64,000 nucleotides of DNA from Amphiura filiformis (lineage: Eukaryota; Echinodermata; Ophiuroidea; Amphilepidida; Amphiuridae): positions 46,517,613 through 46,581,612 of the forward strand of contig NC_092637.1 of assembly GCF_039555335.1 (NCBI RefSeq). The letters run 5' to 3'. Below are positions 1-11,684 of the stretch, piece by piece (the stretch's first letter is position 1; every line of letters begins with the position of its first letter). The position numbers and the translations under genes are program-made. Under the pieces are notes generated by a model. That model had not been told where the DNA came from. It searched no databases and worked only from the letters and a program-made list of their open reading frames with translations.

Positions 1-1060
1 TAGTAGCTCTAGCAGTATCGGTGGCTCCAGCAGCTCCGGCGGCACCGTCAGCTCCAGTAGCTCCGGAGACTCCAGCAGCTCCAGCTTAGGTGGTTCTAGT
101 AGCTCTAGCAGTATCGGTGGCTCCAGCAGCTCCGGCGGCACCGTCAGCTCCAGTAGCTCCGGCGGCACCGTCAGCTCCAGTAGCTCCGGTGGCACCGCCA
201 GCTCCAGTAGCTCCGGAGACTCCAGTAGCTCCAGCTTAGGTGGTTCTAGTAGCTCTAGCAGTATCGGTGGCTCCAGTAGCTCCGGCGGCACCGTCAGCTC
301 CAGTAGCTCCGGCGGCACCGTGAGCTCCAGCAGCTCCGGAGACTCCAGCAGCTCCAGCTTAGGTGGTTCTAGTAGCTCTAGCAGTATCGGTGGCTCCAGT
401 AGCTCCGGCGGGACCGTCAGCTCCAGTAGCTCCGGCGGCACCGTCAGCTCCAGCAGCTCCGGAGACTCCAGCAGCTCCAGCTTAGGTGGTTCTAGTAGCT
501 CTAGCAGTATCGGTGGCTCCAGTAGCTCCGGCGGGACCGTCAGCTCCAGTAGCTCCGGCGGCACCGTCAGCTCCAGTAGCTCCGGTGGCACCGCCAGCTC
601 GCTCCAGCTTGCAGGTGGTTCTAGTAGCTCTAGCAGTATCGGTGGCTCCAGTAGCTCCGGCGGCACCGTCAGCTCCAGTAGCTCCGGCGGCACCGTGAGC
701 TCCAGCAGCTCCGGAGACTCCAGCAGCTCCAGCTTAGGTGGTTCTAGTAGCTCTAGCAGTATCGGTGGCTCCAGTAGCTCCGGCGGCACTGTCAGCTCCA
801 GTAGCTCCGGCGGCACCGTGAACTCCAGTAGCTCCGGCGGCACCGTGAGCTCCAGCAGCTCCGGCGGCACCGTCAGCTCCAGCAGCTCCGGCGGCACCGT
901 CAGCTCCAGCTCCGGTGGCACCGTCAGCTCCAGCAGCTCCGGCGGCACCGTCAGCTCCAGCAGCTCCGGCGGCACCGTCAGCTCCAGTAGCTCCGGCGGC
1001 ACCGTCAGCTCCAGTAGCTCCGGAGACTCCAGCAGCTCCAGTGATCCCGTAATGACCTCT
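1..1060 (+). repeat. 27-bp GC-rich minisatellite (left copy)
   Basis: Tandem 27-bp units built on agctccagtagctccggcg followed by gcaccgtc. Longer variants containing tctagtagctctagcagtat recur about every 120-170 bases, giving a higher-order pattern. The GC content is far above the AT-rich flank that begins at 1075. The unit length is a multiple of three, so copy-number change keeps the reading frame. Confidence 0.9.
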
Positions 1061-1072
1061 CACCCCAAATAG
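2..1072 (+). CDS. Ser/Gly-repeat terminal exon of a secreted protein, left-arm copy (5' part outside window)
   Basis: One frame is open from base 2 to the TAG at 1070-1072. It encodes degenerate nine-residue units of the type SSSSSGGTV, interspersed with [10 protein letters not shown] and SSSSIGG variants, and ends in a unique tail, DPVMTSHPK. The DNA is a 27-bp tandem repeat. I call this frame coding because the inverted copy at 27290-29658 is joined in the same frame to a Thr/Pro-rich segment behind a good splice acceptor, which follows EGF exons. Here the Ser frame stays intact to the stop; in the right-arm copy it slips near 27,590. The upstream exons would lie before base 1. The function is unknown; an extracellular, glycosylated Ser-rich domain is an inference. 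The same DNA is also open in other frames, so the coding claim rests on the homologous copy. Confidence 0.55.
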   Translation, partial: SSSSSIGGSSSSGGTVSSSSSGDSSSSSLGGSSSSSSIGGSSSSGGTVSSSSSGGTVSSSSSGGTASSSSSGDSSSSSLGGSSSSSSIGGSSSSGGTVSSSSSGGTVSSSSSGDSSSSSLGGSSSSSSIGGSSSSGGTVSSSSSGGTVSSSSSGDSSSSSLGGSSSSSSIGGSSSSGGTVSSSSSGGTVSSSSSGGTASSLQLAGGSSSSSSIGGSSSSGGTVSSSSSGGTVSSSSSGDSSSSSLGGSSSSSSIGGSSSSGGTVSSSSSGGTVNSSSSGGTVSSSSSGGTVSSSSSGGTVSSSSGGTVSSSSSGGTVSSSSSGGTVSSSSSGGTVSSSSSGDSSSSSDPVMTSHPK

Positions 1073-1074
1073 TA

Positions 1075-4000
1075 GTATCCAGCAAATAATCGATCAATAA
1101 TTAATTAATATTGACCGATTTGATCATAACATCTTATGTGGACAAGGCATGTAAATGCACCGATCTAATAATTATTGTATGACTGATATACTCGGTAAAA
1201 TTATCCCTAACTTACTGTACCGAATTCGACGGTCGTAATCGCGCGATAAGAATAACGTACCGACGGTCATTGGCCAGGAAAAATCTGTACTTGTGGCCCT
1301 TGAACATGTTTAAAACAAAACTGCCAATAAGTTACACAAGAGGTTTTATTTTAAACATTTTCTGGAACCAACAACATATAAGAGAGTTTTCTTGCCCAAC
1401 GACTAGACGTACTTCATTTTGATATCAGATTTTGTCTTCATTGGAATTCTTTCAGGTTTGCCATTTGTCCACATAAATAGCACATAATATTTAAAAAAAT
1501 CAAAAATAACATGCATTTTAAACTACTGGATCGGGTTTATTAACAGATTAAATAACGTATGACATTTTATTTGCATGGTCTTCTTTAGTGGTATTGTCAA
1601 AGCTTAGCTTGTATTTACTTTGTTAGTATTTGAAATTGCAATTAAAAGTCCAATGTCTCTGGAGCAAATTCTGTTGTGATGTATGTTTATCTTAATAACC
1701 AACTAATCATATCAATTTTATAATCACAAACATTTTTATGAGAACATGTATATAATGGTTCTGGTATCATAGACTAAGCACTATAAAAATGTAAATAGAG
1801 CATTACGTGGCCTTTAATTTGGTTCATAGCGCTGTCAAATTAAGAAAAATAAGGGGTTAACCCACCACTGAATGCAACAGAATCCATCTAATCACCATTC
1901 ATTTCAGAAAAGGATTATTACAAATGTCCCCTAAACTTATTACGAACAAATGTATACCCTAAAATCCAAATAGTGGAAGTGTGCCTAATTTGCATGAATC
2001 CAAAATGACCTCTTACCCAGGTGTGAAATTTCCAAGTTAGCCAACCCTCATTAATATCCTTTACAATGAATTCCTATTATCATAAGAATTAAAAAAAAGG
2101 ATAGTTTGACTTGTATCCAACCATTCCTCTTTTCGCCAAACTGTAAGAGTTTCTAGAATGCTGTTAGAAAAAGAACATTTTTAATGCTTATTTATTGCAC
2201 ATTCTAGGGAAGTCTGGTTCCTTTTTGAAATAGCCGAGTGAGCGGTTTTCAAATAATTTTTTTTTGTGTAAAAGCTGAAGCATCCTATGTATAAAAGAAT
2301 ATAATGAATATTAACTGTACATAATATATAACGATTCGTAATACCCAAGCGTGCTATACTTTATTTGGTGTAGGAGGCAGATAATTTTATTTTAACTTTA
2401 TATACGCAAAAATATTTTAAATTCAGTGAGAATGACGACAGAAAAAACGTTGACAAATCTATGTAAAAAATTACCCCGCCAAAGATTATTGTTTCGTTTT
2501 TTATGGTAATCTAATCTTTTATTTTCTGAAATAAACTGTGGGGTCTACTGACCTAGTGCCCCGACCTAGTGCTTGGCATGCGAGGGTCTCGCCATCTCGT
2601 CAAAGATCCAATGAGGTTAATATAACAATGTGTAAAACCAATCACTATAATTAGTGTACATTCCGATGTCGACGGTAAACCCATAGGAAAACGTTGTCTT
2701 CAAGAGTCTTTCATTTAGCTTCGTCCCTGAATACAAGAGAACACGTATACTGTATAATTTTTAATTTGAGTTTATTTGCTTTCTTTTATTGGTCAATTGA
2801 TTTCAATATCTTATATGATTTTCAATTTATCCTAGTACTATGAGAGGGGGTGTACGAACCACTCAATGTTTTTCATCATGCACGTGTTTATCCCCAAAAC
2901 AACTTAATGACTTGGCCACCCACCTTTGCATAAAATACTAACAATTAAAGGTGAAAATTTATGTATATCATGTCAACACGAAGGTCCACATTTTCAATTG
3001 ATGGTCCTTATTTCCTTCCAGGTACATACTTACACTTCAAGTACATATCAATAGATTAATTCATATCGTTTTCTTCAAGAACTGTTAAATGTCAAAATTT
3101 CAATTATAGAAAAAAAAAAAAAAAATGAATATCATTTGATATTAGAATGACATTCCTCATATTCAGAATGCAATTTGGTGAGTTTATTGTGCTCTTAGGT
3201 CCCACCAAAAATACTGTTCAAAGGTGTGTGCCTCTGTCTATTACCCTATTACCCTATTCTATTACCCCACCCCCATCAATTTCGTGTCATTTTGATTTAT
3301 ATTACAATATGATAAAGTACCTTTTAAAACTTTTCCCCATTACCATTACCATATTTCATCCTTTTCAAGGCATTTTGATCTCAGCTGCCGTTGTTATGGC
3401 CTTATTACAGCCTAACAATAAACGCTCACTCCATTATGTTCAATATCTGCGTGTTTCAAGGAAAAGTTCAATGATAATTTTTGTCAAACTCTCTTTTTTA
3501 TTCAATTGCTTAGTATAAGTTAGGGAATTTTGAGATCGAGCCTAATGAGGCATCAAAATACGCAGAAACGTCTTTTTGTACTCAGTATATATTGTAATTC
3601 TCATAAAGTTGACACAATTCTAGATGGGTCATTTTAAACAGATGCCACGTAACCCTAGATTCATACTTTGCGCTTATGTTCGTGATAAAATTTTACCCCA
3701 GCACTTTACCCGGGGGTAGGACCGGCCATCAAAGTTTAACCCAAAACGACTTAATTGCTTGGTCACCCATCATTGCATAAAATACCTTACCCGAGGGTAG
3801 GACCGGCCATCAAAGAAAAAATTAGGGATGGCTCGTTGTAAGCTTAAGTTCCGAGTTTTCACATCTGGCCTGAGACAGATCGTTCCTACTTCAGATTGTA
3901 CCTGCAATCAAGGAAATTAATGTTGGCACATTCTGGCATACTAAATGTAAATCGCCTGCCCTCTCCCCCAGTTCAATGTTGATGAAAGCACTTTTTTCAT

Positions 4001-4149
4001 TGGGCTTTCCAGTCTCCCCAACATTGATTGAGGGGGAATGAAGGGGAAAGGAGAAGGCATGTACTTCTCATCAAACATAGTTATACTAATTTCACTGAAC
4101 TATCAGAGCGGCAAAGAAGAGTTCCAACATATTGTCAAGGTGTGCCAAC
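1075..4149. other. Left-arm non-coding stretch (mirrored at about 24,400-27,280)
   Basis: AT-rich sequence downstream of the Ser-repeat stop codon. I see no convincing gene; the 123-residue frame at 3147-3518 has no recognisable domain. A segment of about 95 bases at 2123-2215 (cctcttttcgcc to gcacattctag) recurs at about 15,105-15,205, so it is a dispersed repeat. Short directly repeated pieces near 3,700-3,810 (accggccatcaaag) occur twice. Confidence 0.6.
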
Positions 4150-4151
4150 TA

Positions 4152-4526
4152 CAGGGTTCAAAAAATAACTCCCCTAAAATTACAAAACATTTCCTTGCAT
4201 AACTTGACATATATTTTGTTGATTTGAAAAAATCAAAAAGCTGTGAATAGAGGAATCGTTTTTCAACTCTCCCAAAGTTGTTTCATTTGCAAAAACAATA
4301 TTTTTGGTCAAAAATAATCACATTTTCCAAAAATGATGCTTTCAGAAAATGTGATAATTTTTGACCAACAAAAATGATTTTCAAAAAAGAAGAAAATTGG
4401 GAGGGTAGCAAAAAGATTCATCTATTCACAGGTTTTTCAATTTTCAAATCAATTAAATGTATGTCAAGTTATGCAAAGAGATGTTTTGTAATTTTAGGGG
4501 GGGGGGGGTATTTCTTTTGAACCCTG
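4152..4526. mobile_element. 375-bp palindromic MITE flanked by TA, present only in the left arm
   Basis: The termini are inverted: the left end starts CAGGGTTCAAAAAATAACTC and the right end, reverse-complemented, starts CAGGGTTCAAAAGAAATAC. The inverted similarity extends far inward (TTGCATAACTTGACATAYAT on both sides). TA dinucleotides flank it at 4150-4151 and 4527-4528. The matching point of the right arm, near 24,430, has a single TA and no insertion, which gives an empty site. A TA TSD is typical of Tc1/mariner-type non-autonomous elements. Confidence 0.9.
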
Positions 4527-5384
4527 TATTAATTTCGTTGATTGTCTGAAGCGAACGCAAAATGACATCTGAAATTAGTTTTTGTCTCATAACTCAACAA
4601 CAGAATATCGTATGGACTTCATATTGCACACGATGTGGTAGTAGACCATATGCTTTAGAATGATTATAAAATTGTTGATAAATAAATTGGTTTATTTAGG
4701 AAGTGGTAACTGAAAACATCTCCTATGCTAAATTACGCCATATTTTGTATTGGGCTTTTAACTGCAAATAAAAATATCCATCTAAATTTCGTTTTGAACT
4801 CATAATTCAACAACGGAATGTCATATGAGCTTCATATTGCACATGATATGGATGTATATCATATAATTTGTTTTTTAGGGAGCGGTCAGTGATAAATCTC
4901 ATAACCTACACGAATATCATGATTAGTTCTCTAAACTGTCGCGCGCAAAGTGCTTTATATATCTCAAAAACAGGAAATCGTATAAAACTCACAAGTTTTT
5001 GGTAGTTACTCTCCTTTTGAAATATGTTACAAACATTTTGAGGGCAAAGAAATTTGTTTATTTAGGGAGTGGTTATTGAAAACACCCACAGTGCCAAATA
5101 GGCCAAATAAACACGTTTTCTAACAATAGCCGTATAATAACACGCTGTTGCGTATTTCTTCTTAATTATCAGAATTATTTTAGCACGAATGGCTGTATAC
5201 GAATATTCGGTTGTCCTAATTTAACGCCTAATTATTATTGAAAATATAACAAAGCCAGGAATTTTAGTGCTCAGCACTACGTCGAGTCGTGTGATTTCGG
5301 TGTTAAAAGCTAAATTTCACTTGATTTTGTCTCTTGTGGGGGTAAATAATGGGAAAAAAGATGTTTCCATTTTTTTATTTCGTG

Positions 5385-5725
5385 GGAAGTGGTAAAATCC
5401 AAGATGACCGCCAAAATCCTATAAAACTGACTGACACATGCAAAAAAGCTATATATCACTCTCAAAATATGCTAAAATGTAAATTTCAAATACTGGAACT
5501 ATGTACCCTTGTGTCAGATACTCAAAGAAAGGTTTAATATTTGGGGGTAACTGGTAAAATCCAAGATGGCCGCCAAAATCCTATAAAACTGACTGACACA
5601 TGCAAAAATCGCTCTCAAAATATGCTAAAAATATAAATTTCAAACACTGGAACTAGCATTGTGTCAGGCACTCAAATATATATTTAATATTCTAGCATTA
5701 TGATTACTATTAAATATGGCGACCA
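5385..5725. repeat. Two tandem units of about 165 bp with a CCAAGATGRCCGCC motif
   Basis: The phrase ggtaaaatccaagatg, then ccgccaaaatcctataaaac, occurs at about 5392 and again at about 5555, followed each time by tgactgacacatgcaaaa and a caaatactggaact-like piece. The right-arm equivalent is 23,040-23,330. No coding potential is evident. Confidence 0.75.
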
Positions 5726-6004
5726 ATATGGCTGCTTATATACTGCTTAAATGTGCATGATCATGTTTCCAAGTGTATAATTATGTCTTTGAACCAAATG
5801 TTTTACATAACCAGACCCCTTGCCAGGTCCAAGATGAACGGCAAATCAGAGACAGTAGGCCTACCTACTCATGGCACGAGTGCATGGTTATACACCATCT
5901 AGTTTCATCTGATATTGGTGGCGTTTAACTATATTAACTGTGAGAGTTCTGAATTTGATTAAATTTCACCCGAAATCAGCCATTTTCCCATTGACAACAG
6001 TGTA

Positions 6005-6885
6005 ATGGGTTTAGGGGTTTAGACTGCGTTATCCTAGATTCACATCCCTTTATCTGGGGTTACGGCGCCTTATCTGGGGCTTAGACTGCATTATCCTAGA
6101 TCCACGTCCCTTATCTGGGGTTAGGGCACCTTATCTGGGGCTGCATTATCCTAGATTCAGGTCACTTATCTAGAGTTAAGGCGCCTTATCTTGGTTTAGA
6201 TGCCATCTGGGATTTAGACTGCCTTATATGGGGTTTGTGTTCCTTATCTAGGGTTTAAAGGGTTTAAGGTGCCTTATTTGGGGTCTTTAAACTGCCTTAT
6301 CTGGAACTTACGTCCCTTATCTGGGGTTACGGCACCTTTTCTGGGGTTGAGATGCCTTATCCGGGGTGTAGACTGTTATACCCAGTTAACATCCCTTATC
6401 AGGGGTTAAGGCAGCTTATTTGGGGTTTAGACTGCATTATCCTATAATTACATGTCTTATCTGGAGTTTAGACTGCCTTATCTATGGTTTACATCCCTTA
6501 TTTGGGGTTAAGGCTCCTTATGGAGTTTTTAAACTAAAATGCCTTATCTGGGGTTTAGACTGTTATCCTAGGTTTACGTCCCTCATCTGAAGTTAAGGCA
6601 CCTTATCTGGGGTTTACGTCTCTTATCTGGGGTTAAGGAGCCCTATCTGGGGTTTAGGTACCTTATCTGGGGTTTACGACCCTTATCTGGGGTTAACAAT
6701 CCTTATCTAGAATTAAGGCACCTTACGTGGGGTTTAGATGCCTTATCCATGTTATCTGTGGTTTATGTTCCTTATATTTTAAGGTTAAGGCACCTTATTT
6801 GGGGTTTGGACTGCTTTATCTGGGGTCTACGTCCCTTAATTTGGGGTTACGGCGCCTTATCTGGGGGTTAGATACCTTAGGCCAA
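6005..6885. repeat. Degenerate 22-24 bp satellite, CCTTATCTGGGGTTTA type (left arm)
   Basis: Dozens of units of the form ccttatctggggtttagactg, alternating with ccttatctggggttaaggc and ttatctggggtttacgtcc. A smaller block lies at 7,145-7,260. The same satellite occurs, inverted, in the right arm and twice in the spacer. Short open frames across it are by-products of the repeat. Confidence 0.88.
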
Positions 6886-7279
6886 AAAAAAAATTGTTTG
6901 TTTGTCCACGTCCGACCGACCGTGTACCCTGGTCCCGACCGTGCTTCTTTTTTTTTTTTTTTTTAAATTTGTGTTGAATGTGCTAGTAAAACAGTGGTTA
7001 GTATAAATTTAAAGAAAGAAAATGTAAAGAAAATGAACAGTATAACATGCAGAACCATCTCGAGAGTTAAACCAGTAAAGTGCTGTGTGTTTGACTTAAT
7101 TACCAGTCTTCAAATTGTCAGTTTCAAGTGCAATATCTGTAATATCTTGGCCTTATCTGGGGTTTAGACTGCGTTATGCTAAGGTTAAGGTATCTTAGCC
7201 CCAGGTAAGGATCGTCACGCCGGATAAGGCCGTATAAACCACCGATAGGATAAGATATAGGCAAAATTCTGCATTTTAG

Positions 7280-7835
7280 TGGTGGTTGTTTTTTTAAATT
7301 TTGGCGGCCATCTTGGGATTTAAGGTCCTGTGCTGTTTTAGATTACTTCAATGGATTTCTAGACCCTGTGAACATGGGTATATAGACACCAGCATCATAC
7401 TTCTAGGACTTTCTGCACCCGAGATAGAGCCAAATTAATTTTCACTGGCGGCCATTTTGAAATTTTGGCAGCCATCTTGGAATGATAGGTCCTAGGCTGT
7501 TGTAAATGACTCGATTGGATTCCTTGACCCTGAAAACATGGGTATAGACATCAGAATCGTGCTGCTGGGTGCTTCTCTGACCAAGTTATGGTGATGTTAA
7601 GGGATTTTGGTGGCCATTTTGAAAAATGCCCTCTACCAAGAGTTCCCCACACTTTTCGATGGTGCAGACCCTCTCATTTTATTCAGCGTCCTCAAATCTA
7701 CAAAGAAACACCTTCAAAACTTCTTGTACTCAACTCGAGAATGGGACTTCCATTCTGTACCCTACTAAAGCACAATTTATGAGTAAAATATGGCACATTT
7801 TCAATCACGACGGCCATCTTGGATTTTAGGGACTA
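7280..7835. repeat. Tandem units of about 185 bp with GGCGGCCATCTTGG motifs (left arm)
   Basis: Units contain ggcggccatcttgggattta, then gacctgtgaacatgggtata-like text, and a repeat of ggcggccattttgaaatttt. About three units are visible. The motif agrees with the others in the window (AAGATGGCCGCC on the opposite strand). The right-arm equivalent is 20,960-21,330. Confidence 0.75.
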
Positions 7836-8074
7836 AACGGTCTTAAAAAAAAAATGGAAACATGTTTTATTTCAATCTTTACCTTTTAATGTAATGAAAT
7901 CAATTGAGAAATTGCTTTTAACAAAGAAATCGCACGACTTACCCTTTGTTCAACATAGCGCTCTGCACTAATACGTTGGCCTCATCTTGTTTTGTTCTTT
8001 CTTCAATTATTTATTTTCCATAAATGATTGCTAATATCATTCACCATTTTATCTTTAAAATATATGTGACCCGT

Positions 8075-8688
8075 TCCGACAAAACCAGGACCAAGTCGTA
8101 TTTTTTTTTATATCTTTTGATATTGTATGTCAGGCAAAATGCCTTTATTCACTTAAATACACTATAAATATTACAAAACAATTATTGCACTGCACATAAT
8201 CCATATATATTAGATATTATAAAACAGATTTACATATATAATAAGAAAATCAAAGTAAATGACAGAGCTAAGAACAGACACAAGTTATCCAAGTAACAGT
8301 TCATCTGCGATCAACTAGCTAAAGTCATCGCAGACCAAACCTCTCATACGAAGTTCCTGCCTAAAGAGGATCAGAAGACATAGATGACCCCGTCCCGTAT
8401 CTGAATTTGCCAATGCACATTTTCCCAACACATATTACATAATTGATATATTTTGAACGAGCACTGGTAATGTCATTATGATAATTAAATAAAACATTTT
8501 CAACAGAAAACCTAAAGTTCTTAACAAGCTTTTGTGTAATAACCCTGTTAGCAAATCCCCCCCAAAAAAATCCGTTTTCTGAACATTGAACCAAAATTCA
8601 ATTTTCTGAGGCGGATATTAATCATATTTTCGTGTTTACTTCTACCCTTAACAAAACTATTCTGATCAGTATTCACATCAGACTGGGC
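8075..8688 (-). pseudogene. L1/Tx1-like LINE remnant, RT fragment fused to 3' end (left arm)
   Basis: On the minus strand, 8600-8688 encodes a degenerate RT segment matching the GFVKGRSIHENIRL region of the right arm. It is then joined through a run of seven G to ANRVITQ and KYINYVICVGKMCIGKFRYG, which belong to the LINE C-terminus. The right arm has about 1,009 extra bases between these pieces, including the catalytic FADD segment. This is a dead, internally deleted copy. The joined 77-residue frame at 8361-8594 is a by-product of the deletion. Confidence 0.75.
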
Positions 8689-8699
8689 AAAATACATAA

Positions 8700-9040
8700 A
8701 CCTAACAAGAAAGGTGGTAAAAAGAAATACCGGTAAATAAAAAGAACCCTCCTCCTAATACCGCAGCCGGTACTTCAACTAAAACGAGGCAATCCTCAAT
8801 GAAAAACACTTGCCTCAAATAAACATAAAAACCTGTATCCAGCAGCAGACTCTAAACAACCGGATAAAAGAGACAGGCGTGAACGGTTAAGGACAAGGGG
8901 TTCCTAGTTCAAGTAAAATTCAGGAAAGTGCCTGCACAGAACCAGGAAACTCATTTGTACAGTAGTTTTTCACAATATTATGTTTGTATGTTTGTTTTAA
9001 CTGATGAACTCAATATTTTTATACATTTATCATGTTTAAT
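8700..9040. other. Spacer stretch without recognisable gene
   Basis: Sequence just inside the left-arm breakpoint. It may be the 5' part of the LINE that follows, but I see no clear domain. The text caaaacctgtatccagcagc to gtgcctgcacagaaccagg is unique within the window. Confidence 0.4.
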
Positions 9041-9044
9041 CTTG

Positions 9045-10440
9045 TTACATTTAATGTTCCTGGTTTGCGAAACCAGAAAAAACGCATAAGACATTTTTCA
9101 CTGCTTGAACACCAAACAATGTGATGTCTGTTTTCTACAGGAAGTCTATTGCTGTCAAAATTATATTGATACCTGGGAAAAGAATACAATGGTACATTTG
9201 ATAGTAGTACAGGTACAAATCATAGTAAAGGTATTTTAATTGGTATTTCTAACAAATTTGATTTACCAACTGATGTTGAAAAAATCGAAGTAGGATACTT
9301 GGTATAAAACTTTCTATTAATGATGTCAATTACAATTGGTAGAATGTGGATGCACCTAATGATATTCCGGATCGAAAATTATTATTTGAGCATGCTCGTA
9401 ATATTATTGATAACTACAGTGTAGGGGGGTCACACAATTTTGAGTGGTGATTTCAACACTGTCCTGAACCCACTGTTAGACAAAATAGGTGGTAAGGAAG
9501 GTTTAAGGAAGGTTTTATTTCAAACTCTAATGGTGACCCGCAGGTCAAATTGCTAGAATTGTGCATTAAACACACCTAAACAGACACAATGCAATTTGCA
9601 GGCTTAATCAGCGCCAATATTGCAACATTGAAACAAACAACTATACAAACATCCAATCCAACCCAACCCCATCCCCAGTAGGCAATGAGGATAAAGTGCC
9701 TTGCCCACGGACACAACACGTTGGCACGAGCGGGGTTCGTACTCGCAACCAATGGATTATGAGGATGGCGCCTTATCCATTCGGCCAAGTGCTAGTATTC
9801 CGAATCGTGCCTGTTCTGATATTATGTTGGATGATTATGATTAATTGATATATCATATCTGCACCTAGATCAGACCATTTAGCTGTGTTTTTAACTATTT
9901 GTCACAATGTCATTGTGAAAGGTAATGGTTATTGGAAACTAAACAAAACATGGTTACAAAATGCAGATTATGACCATGGCATTAACAAACTTATTGATTT
10001 CTAAATAGAATCTTAACCACCAATACCGTTATGTATAAAATCAACCAAAGAAATAACAATTTGTGCACTTTTTGTAATGAGAAATCTGAAACAATTAAGC
10101 ACATCTTCACATAATGTAAAAAGGTGAAACAAATTTGGGTTCAGCTACAAACCTGGTTTTTACAAACAGTTGGTATTCCTGTTACCTTAAATCAAAATCA
10201 TATTCTTTTTGGAACAGACCTAACAAGAGTAATCATGCTGTAAATTTGATTATTATCTTAACCAAATTTTATATTTATAGATGAAGGTGTCAAAATCGTC
10301 GCTCTCGTTTTACCTCTTCAAAAGCAATTGAAAATTACCACATTCTGGAAAGATTTATTTATTTAAAAGACTTAAATTACCAAATATATCAACGTAAATG
10401 GCAGGTTTGGAGGGGCCTATTTAATTAATGCATGCGATGA
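9045..10440 (+). pseudogene. L1/Tx1-like LINE: endonuclease and C-terminal zinc-knuckle, RT deleted
   Basis: Frame-broken coding pieces run in order on the plus strand. An apurinic-type endonuclease start reads FNVPGLRNQKKRIRHFSLLE (about 9,048). A central stretch SKGILIGISNKFDLPTDVEK follows near 9,220. The catalytic-loop motif LSGDFNTVL has GDFN at 9446-9457. The endonuclease C-terminus reads RSDHLAVFLTI, then KGNGYWKLNKTWLQNADYD (about 9,870-9,985). From about 10,020 the text jumps to the LINE C-terminus, with a C-x2-C-x8-H-x5-C-like cluster (CTFCNEKSETIKHIF). The linker and the whole RT domain are missing. A SINE splits the endonuclease at about 9,580-9,795. Stops and frameshifts are frequent, so the element is inactive. 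Clade assignment is from motif resemblance only. Confidence 0.8.
9585..9795 (-). mobile_element. tRNA-derived SINE inserted in LINE endonuclease
   Basis: Read on the minus strand from about 9795, the head contains a box-A-like TGGCCGAATGG and, about 45 bases on, a box-B-like GTACGAACCCC. It continues into cgtgggcaaggcactttatc. The same body (gcaaggcgctttacctcact) occurs in the SINE at 18,385-18,700, so this is a family. It interrupts LINE coding sequence. The 70-residue frame on this strand is incidental. Confidence 0.78.
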
Positions 10441-10559
10441 TTTTTGTCTACACTATTAGTTAAGTCAAAAACCTCAATTTGGTGACCACTCTCTGGCTAG
10501 TAAGGTTTGATGATTGATTCTATGGACCATTTAGAAAAAAAATAGCCCCCATGTCCCTC

Positions 10560-10925
10560 GCGAAAATTCCGGCATTTTTTGCTAGAGGCCAAAATCCAAA
10601 ATGGCCGCCGCCACCATTTTGAAAATTTAAGTTTGGAACCAGAACACCTATAATCATGCACAAAGACACTTTTTCGAATATGTCGAGTACAAGGATTCCG
10701 ATTCTGACATTAGTTTGACATTACGGCATCATTTTCACCCAGAAATCCAAGATGGTGGCCGGCACCATCTTGAAAAATTTAGTTTTGAGCCAGAGGACCT
10801 AAAATCGTGTACAAAGACACTTTTTCCGGTAAGTCAACCAAAAAAAATCCGAATCTGATATAAATTTGACGTTATAACATAATTTTTGCCCAGAAATCCA
10901 AGATGGCCCCCATTTGGTAGAGCGT
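10560..10925. repeat. Two units of about 170 bp with AAGATGG motifs
   Basis: Units contain aaatccaagatggtggcc or aaatccaaaatggccgcc, then atcttgaaaaatttagtttt and cgtgtacaaagacacttttt. They recur in the second duplication unit at 12,520-12,885, and a partial inverted copy lies at about 13,925-14,075. No coding. Confidence 0.7.
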
Positions 10926-10969
10926 AAATGTGATTTTTGAATGAGAGCAGAAACATAAGTGTGTCATTT

Positions 10970-11648
10970 CCGCCTTATCTGGGTTTCATGTCCCTTATAA
11001 TATTATGGGGTTTAAACTGCCTTATCTTGTGTTTACATCCCTTATCTATGGATAAGGCGCCTTATCTGTGGTTTAGACGGGCTTATCCTGGGTTTACGTT
11101 CCTCATCCTTACCTATGGCTAAGATGCCTTAACATTAGCATATCGCAGTCTAAACCCAGATAAGGCATCTAAACCCCAGATAATGCGCCGTAACCCCAGA
11201 TAAGGGACGTAGACACCCGATAAAGCAGTCCAAACCCCAAATAAGGCACCTTAACCCTAAATAAGGAACGTAAACCCCAGATAAGGCATCTAAACCCCAT
11301 ATAAGGTGCCTTAACTCTAGATAAGGGTCGTTAACCCCAGATAAGGATCGTTAACCTCAAATAAGGCATCTAAACCCAAGATAAGGCGCCTTAACCCCAT
11401 ATAAGAGACGTAAACTCAGATATGGCAGTCTAAACCCCAGATAAGGTGCCGTAACCCCAGATAAGGGACGTACACCTCAGATAAAGCAGTCCCAACCCCA
11501 AATACGGCGCCTTAACCCTAAATAAGGAACATAACCCTAAGATAATAGAAGTAAACCCCAGATAAGGCAGTCTAAACCCCAGATAAGGCGCCTTAATCCC
11601 AGATAAGGAACGTAAACCCCAGATAAGGCATCTAAACCCCATATAATA
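10970..11648. repeat. GGGGTTTA-type satellite in duplication unit 1
   Basis: Same 22-24 bp family as at 6,005. The first 170 bases read ccttatctgggttt on the plus strand, then the orientation flips and units read taaaccccagataaggc to 11,645. The local inversion of orientation inside one block is visible near 11,130. Confidence 0.88.
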
Positions 11649-11649
11649 T

Positions 11650-11684
11650 ATTTTGCAAAAGGCTCACAAAAGCAGAGGATGAGT
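11650..11684 (+). other. 35-base LINE-derived patch at the duplication junction
   Basis: Between the two duplicated units lies attttgcaaaaggctcacaa and the next 15 bases, identical to 14701-14735 in the middle of the LINE linker at 14,589. It belongs neither to the satellite on its left nor to the SINE head on its right. Confidence 0.85.

Larger units (their letters stand above)
1..8688 (+). repeat. Left arm of a giant inverted repeat
   Basis: The sequence is the reverse complement of about 19,041-29,480. Anchor pairs read directly are 1261 with 27091, 5830 with 22861, 8341 with 20387 and 8601 with 19118. Sampled stretches are nearly identical, with scattered substitutions. Indels include a 377-bp insertion at 4150-4528 on this side and about 1 kb absent at 8,570. 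The homology stops at about 8,688. The outer end is cut by the window. Confidence 0.93.
9721..11649. repeat. Tandem segmental duplication, unit 1 (about 1.96 kb)
   Basis: The block from ttggcacgagcggggttcgt (9721) to the satellite near 11,645 recurs at 11,684-13,606 with an offset of 1,959-1,963 bases and only scattered differences. It carries the SINE head, the LINE endonuclease end and C-terminus, two AAGATGGY-type units and a satellite block. Confidence 0.93.

Noticed and set aside
734..1063. Gly-X-Y collagen-like 109-residue frame on the minus strand
   Set aside because: By-product of the 27-bp repeat read in the antisense frame; no flanking collagen features.
3147..3518. 123-residue plus-strand frame as a gene
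   Set aside because: The mirrored right-arm sequence (about 25,080-25,420) has indels that break the frame, and no domain is visible.
6005..6885. Interstitial telomere
   Set aside because: The unit is 22-24 bp and contains CCTTATCT text. It is not TTAGGG, TTTAGGG or another standard telomere repeat.
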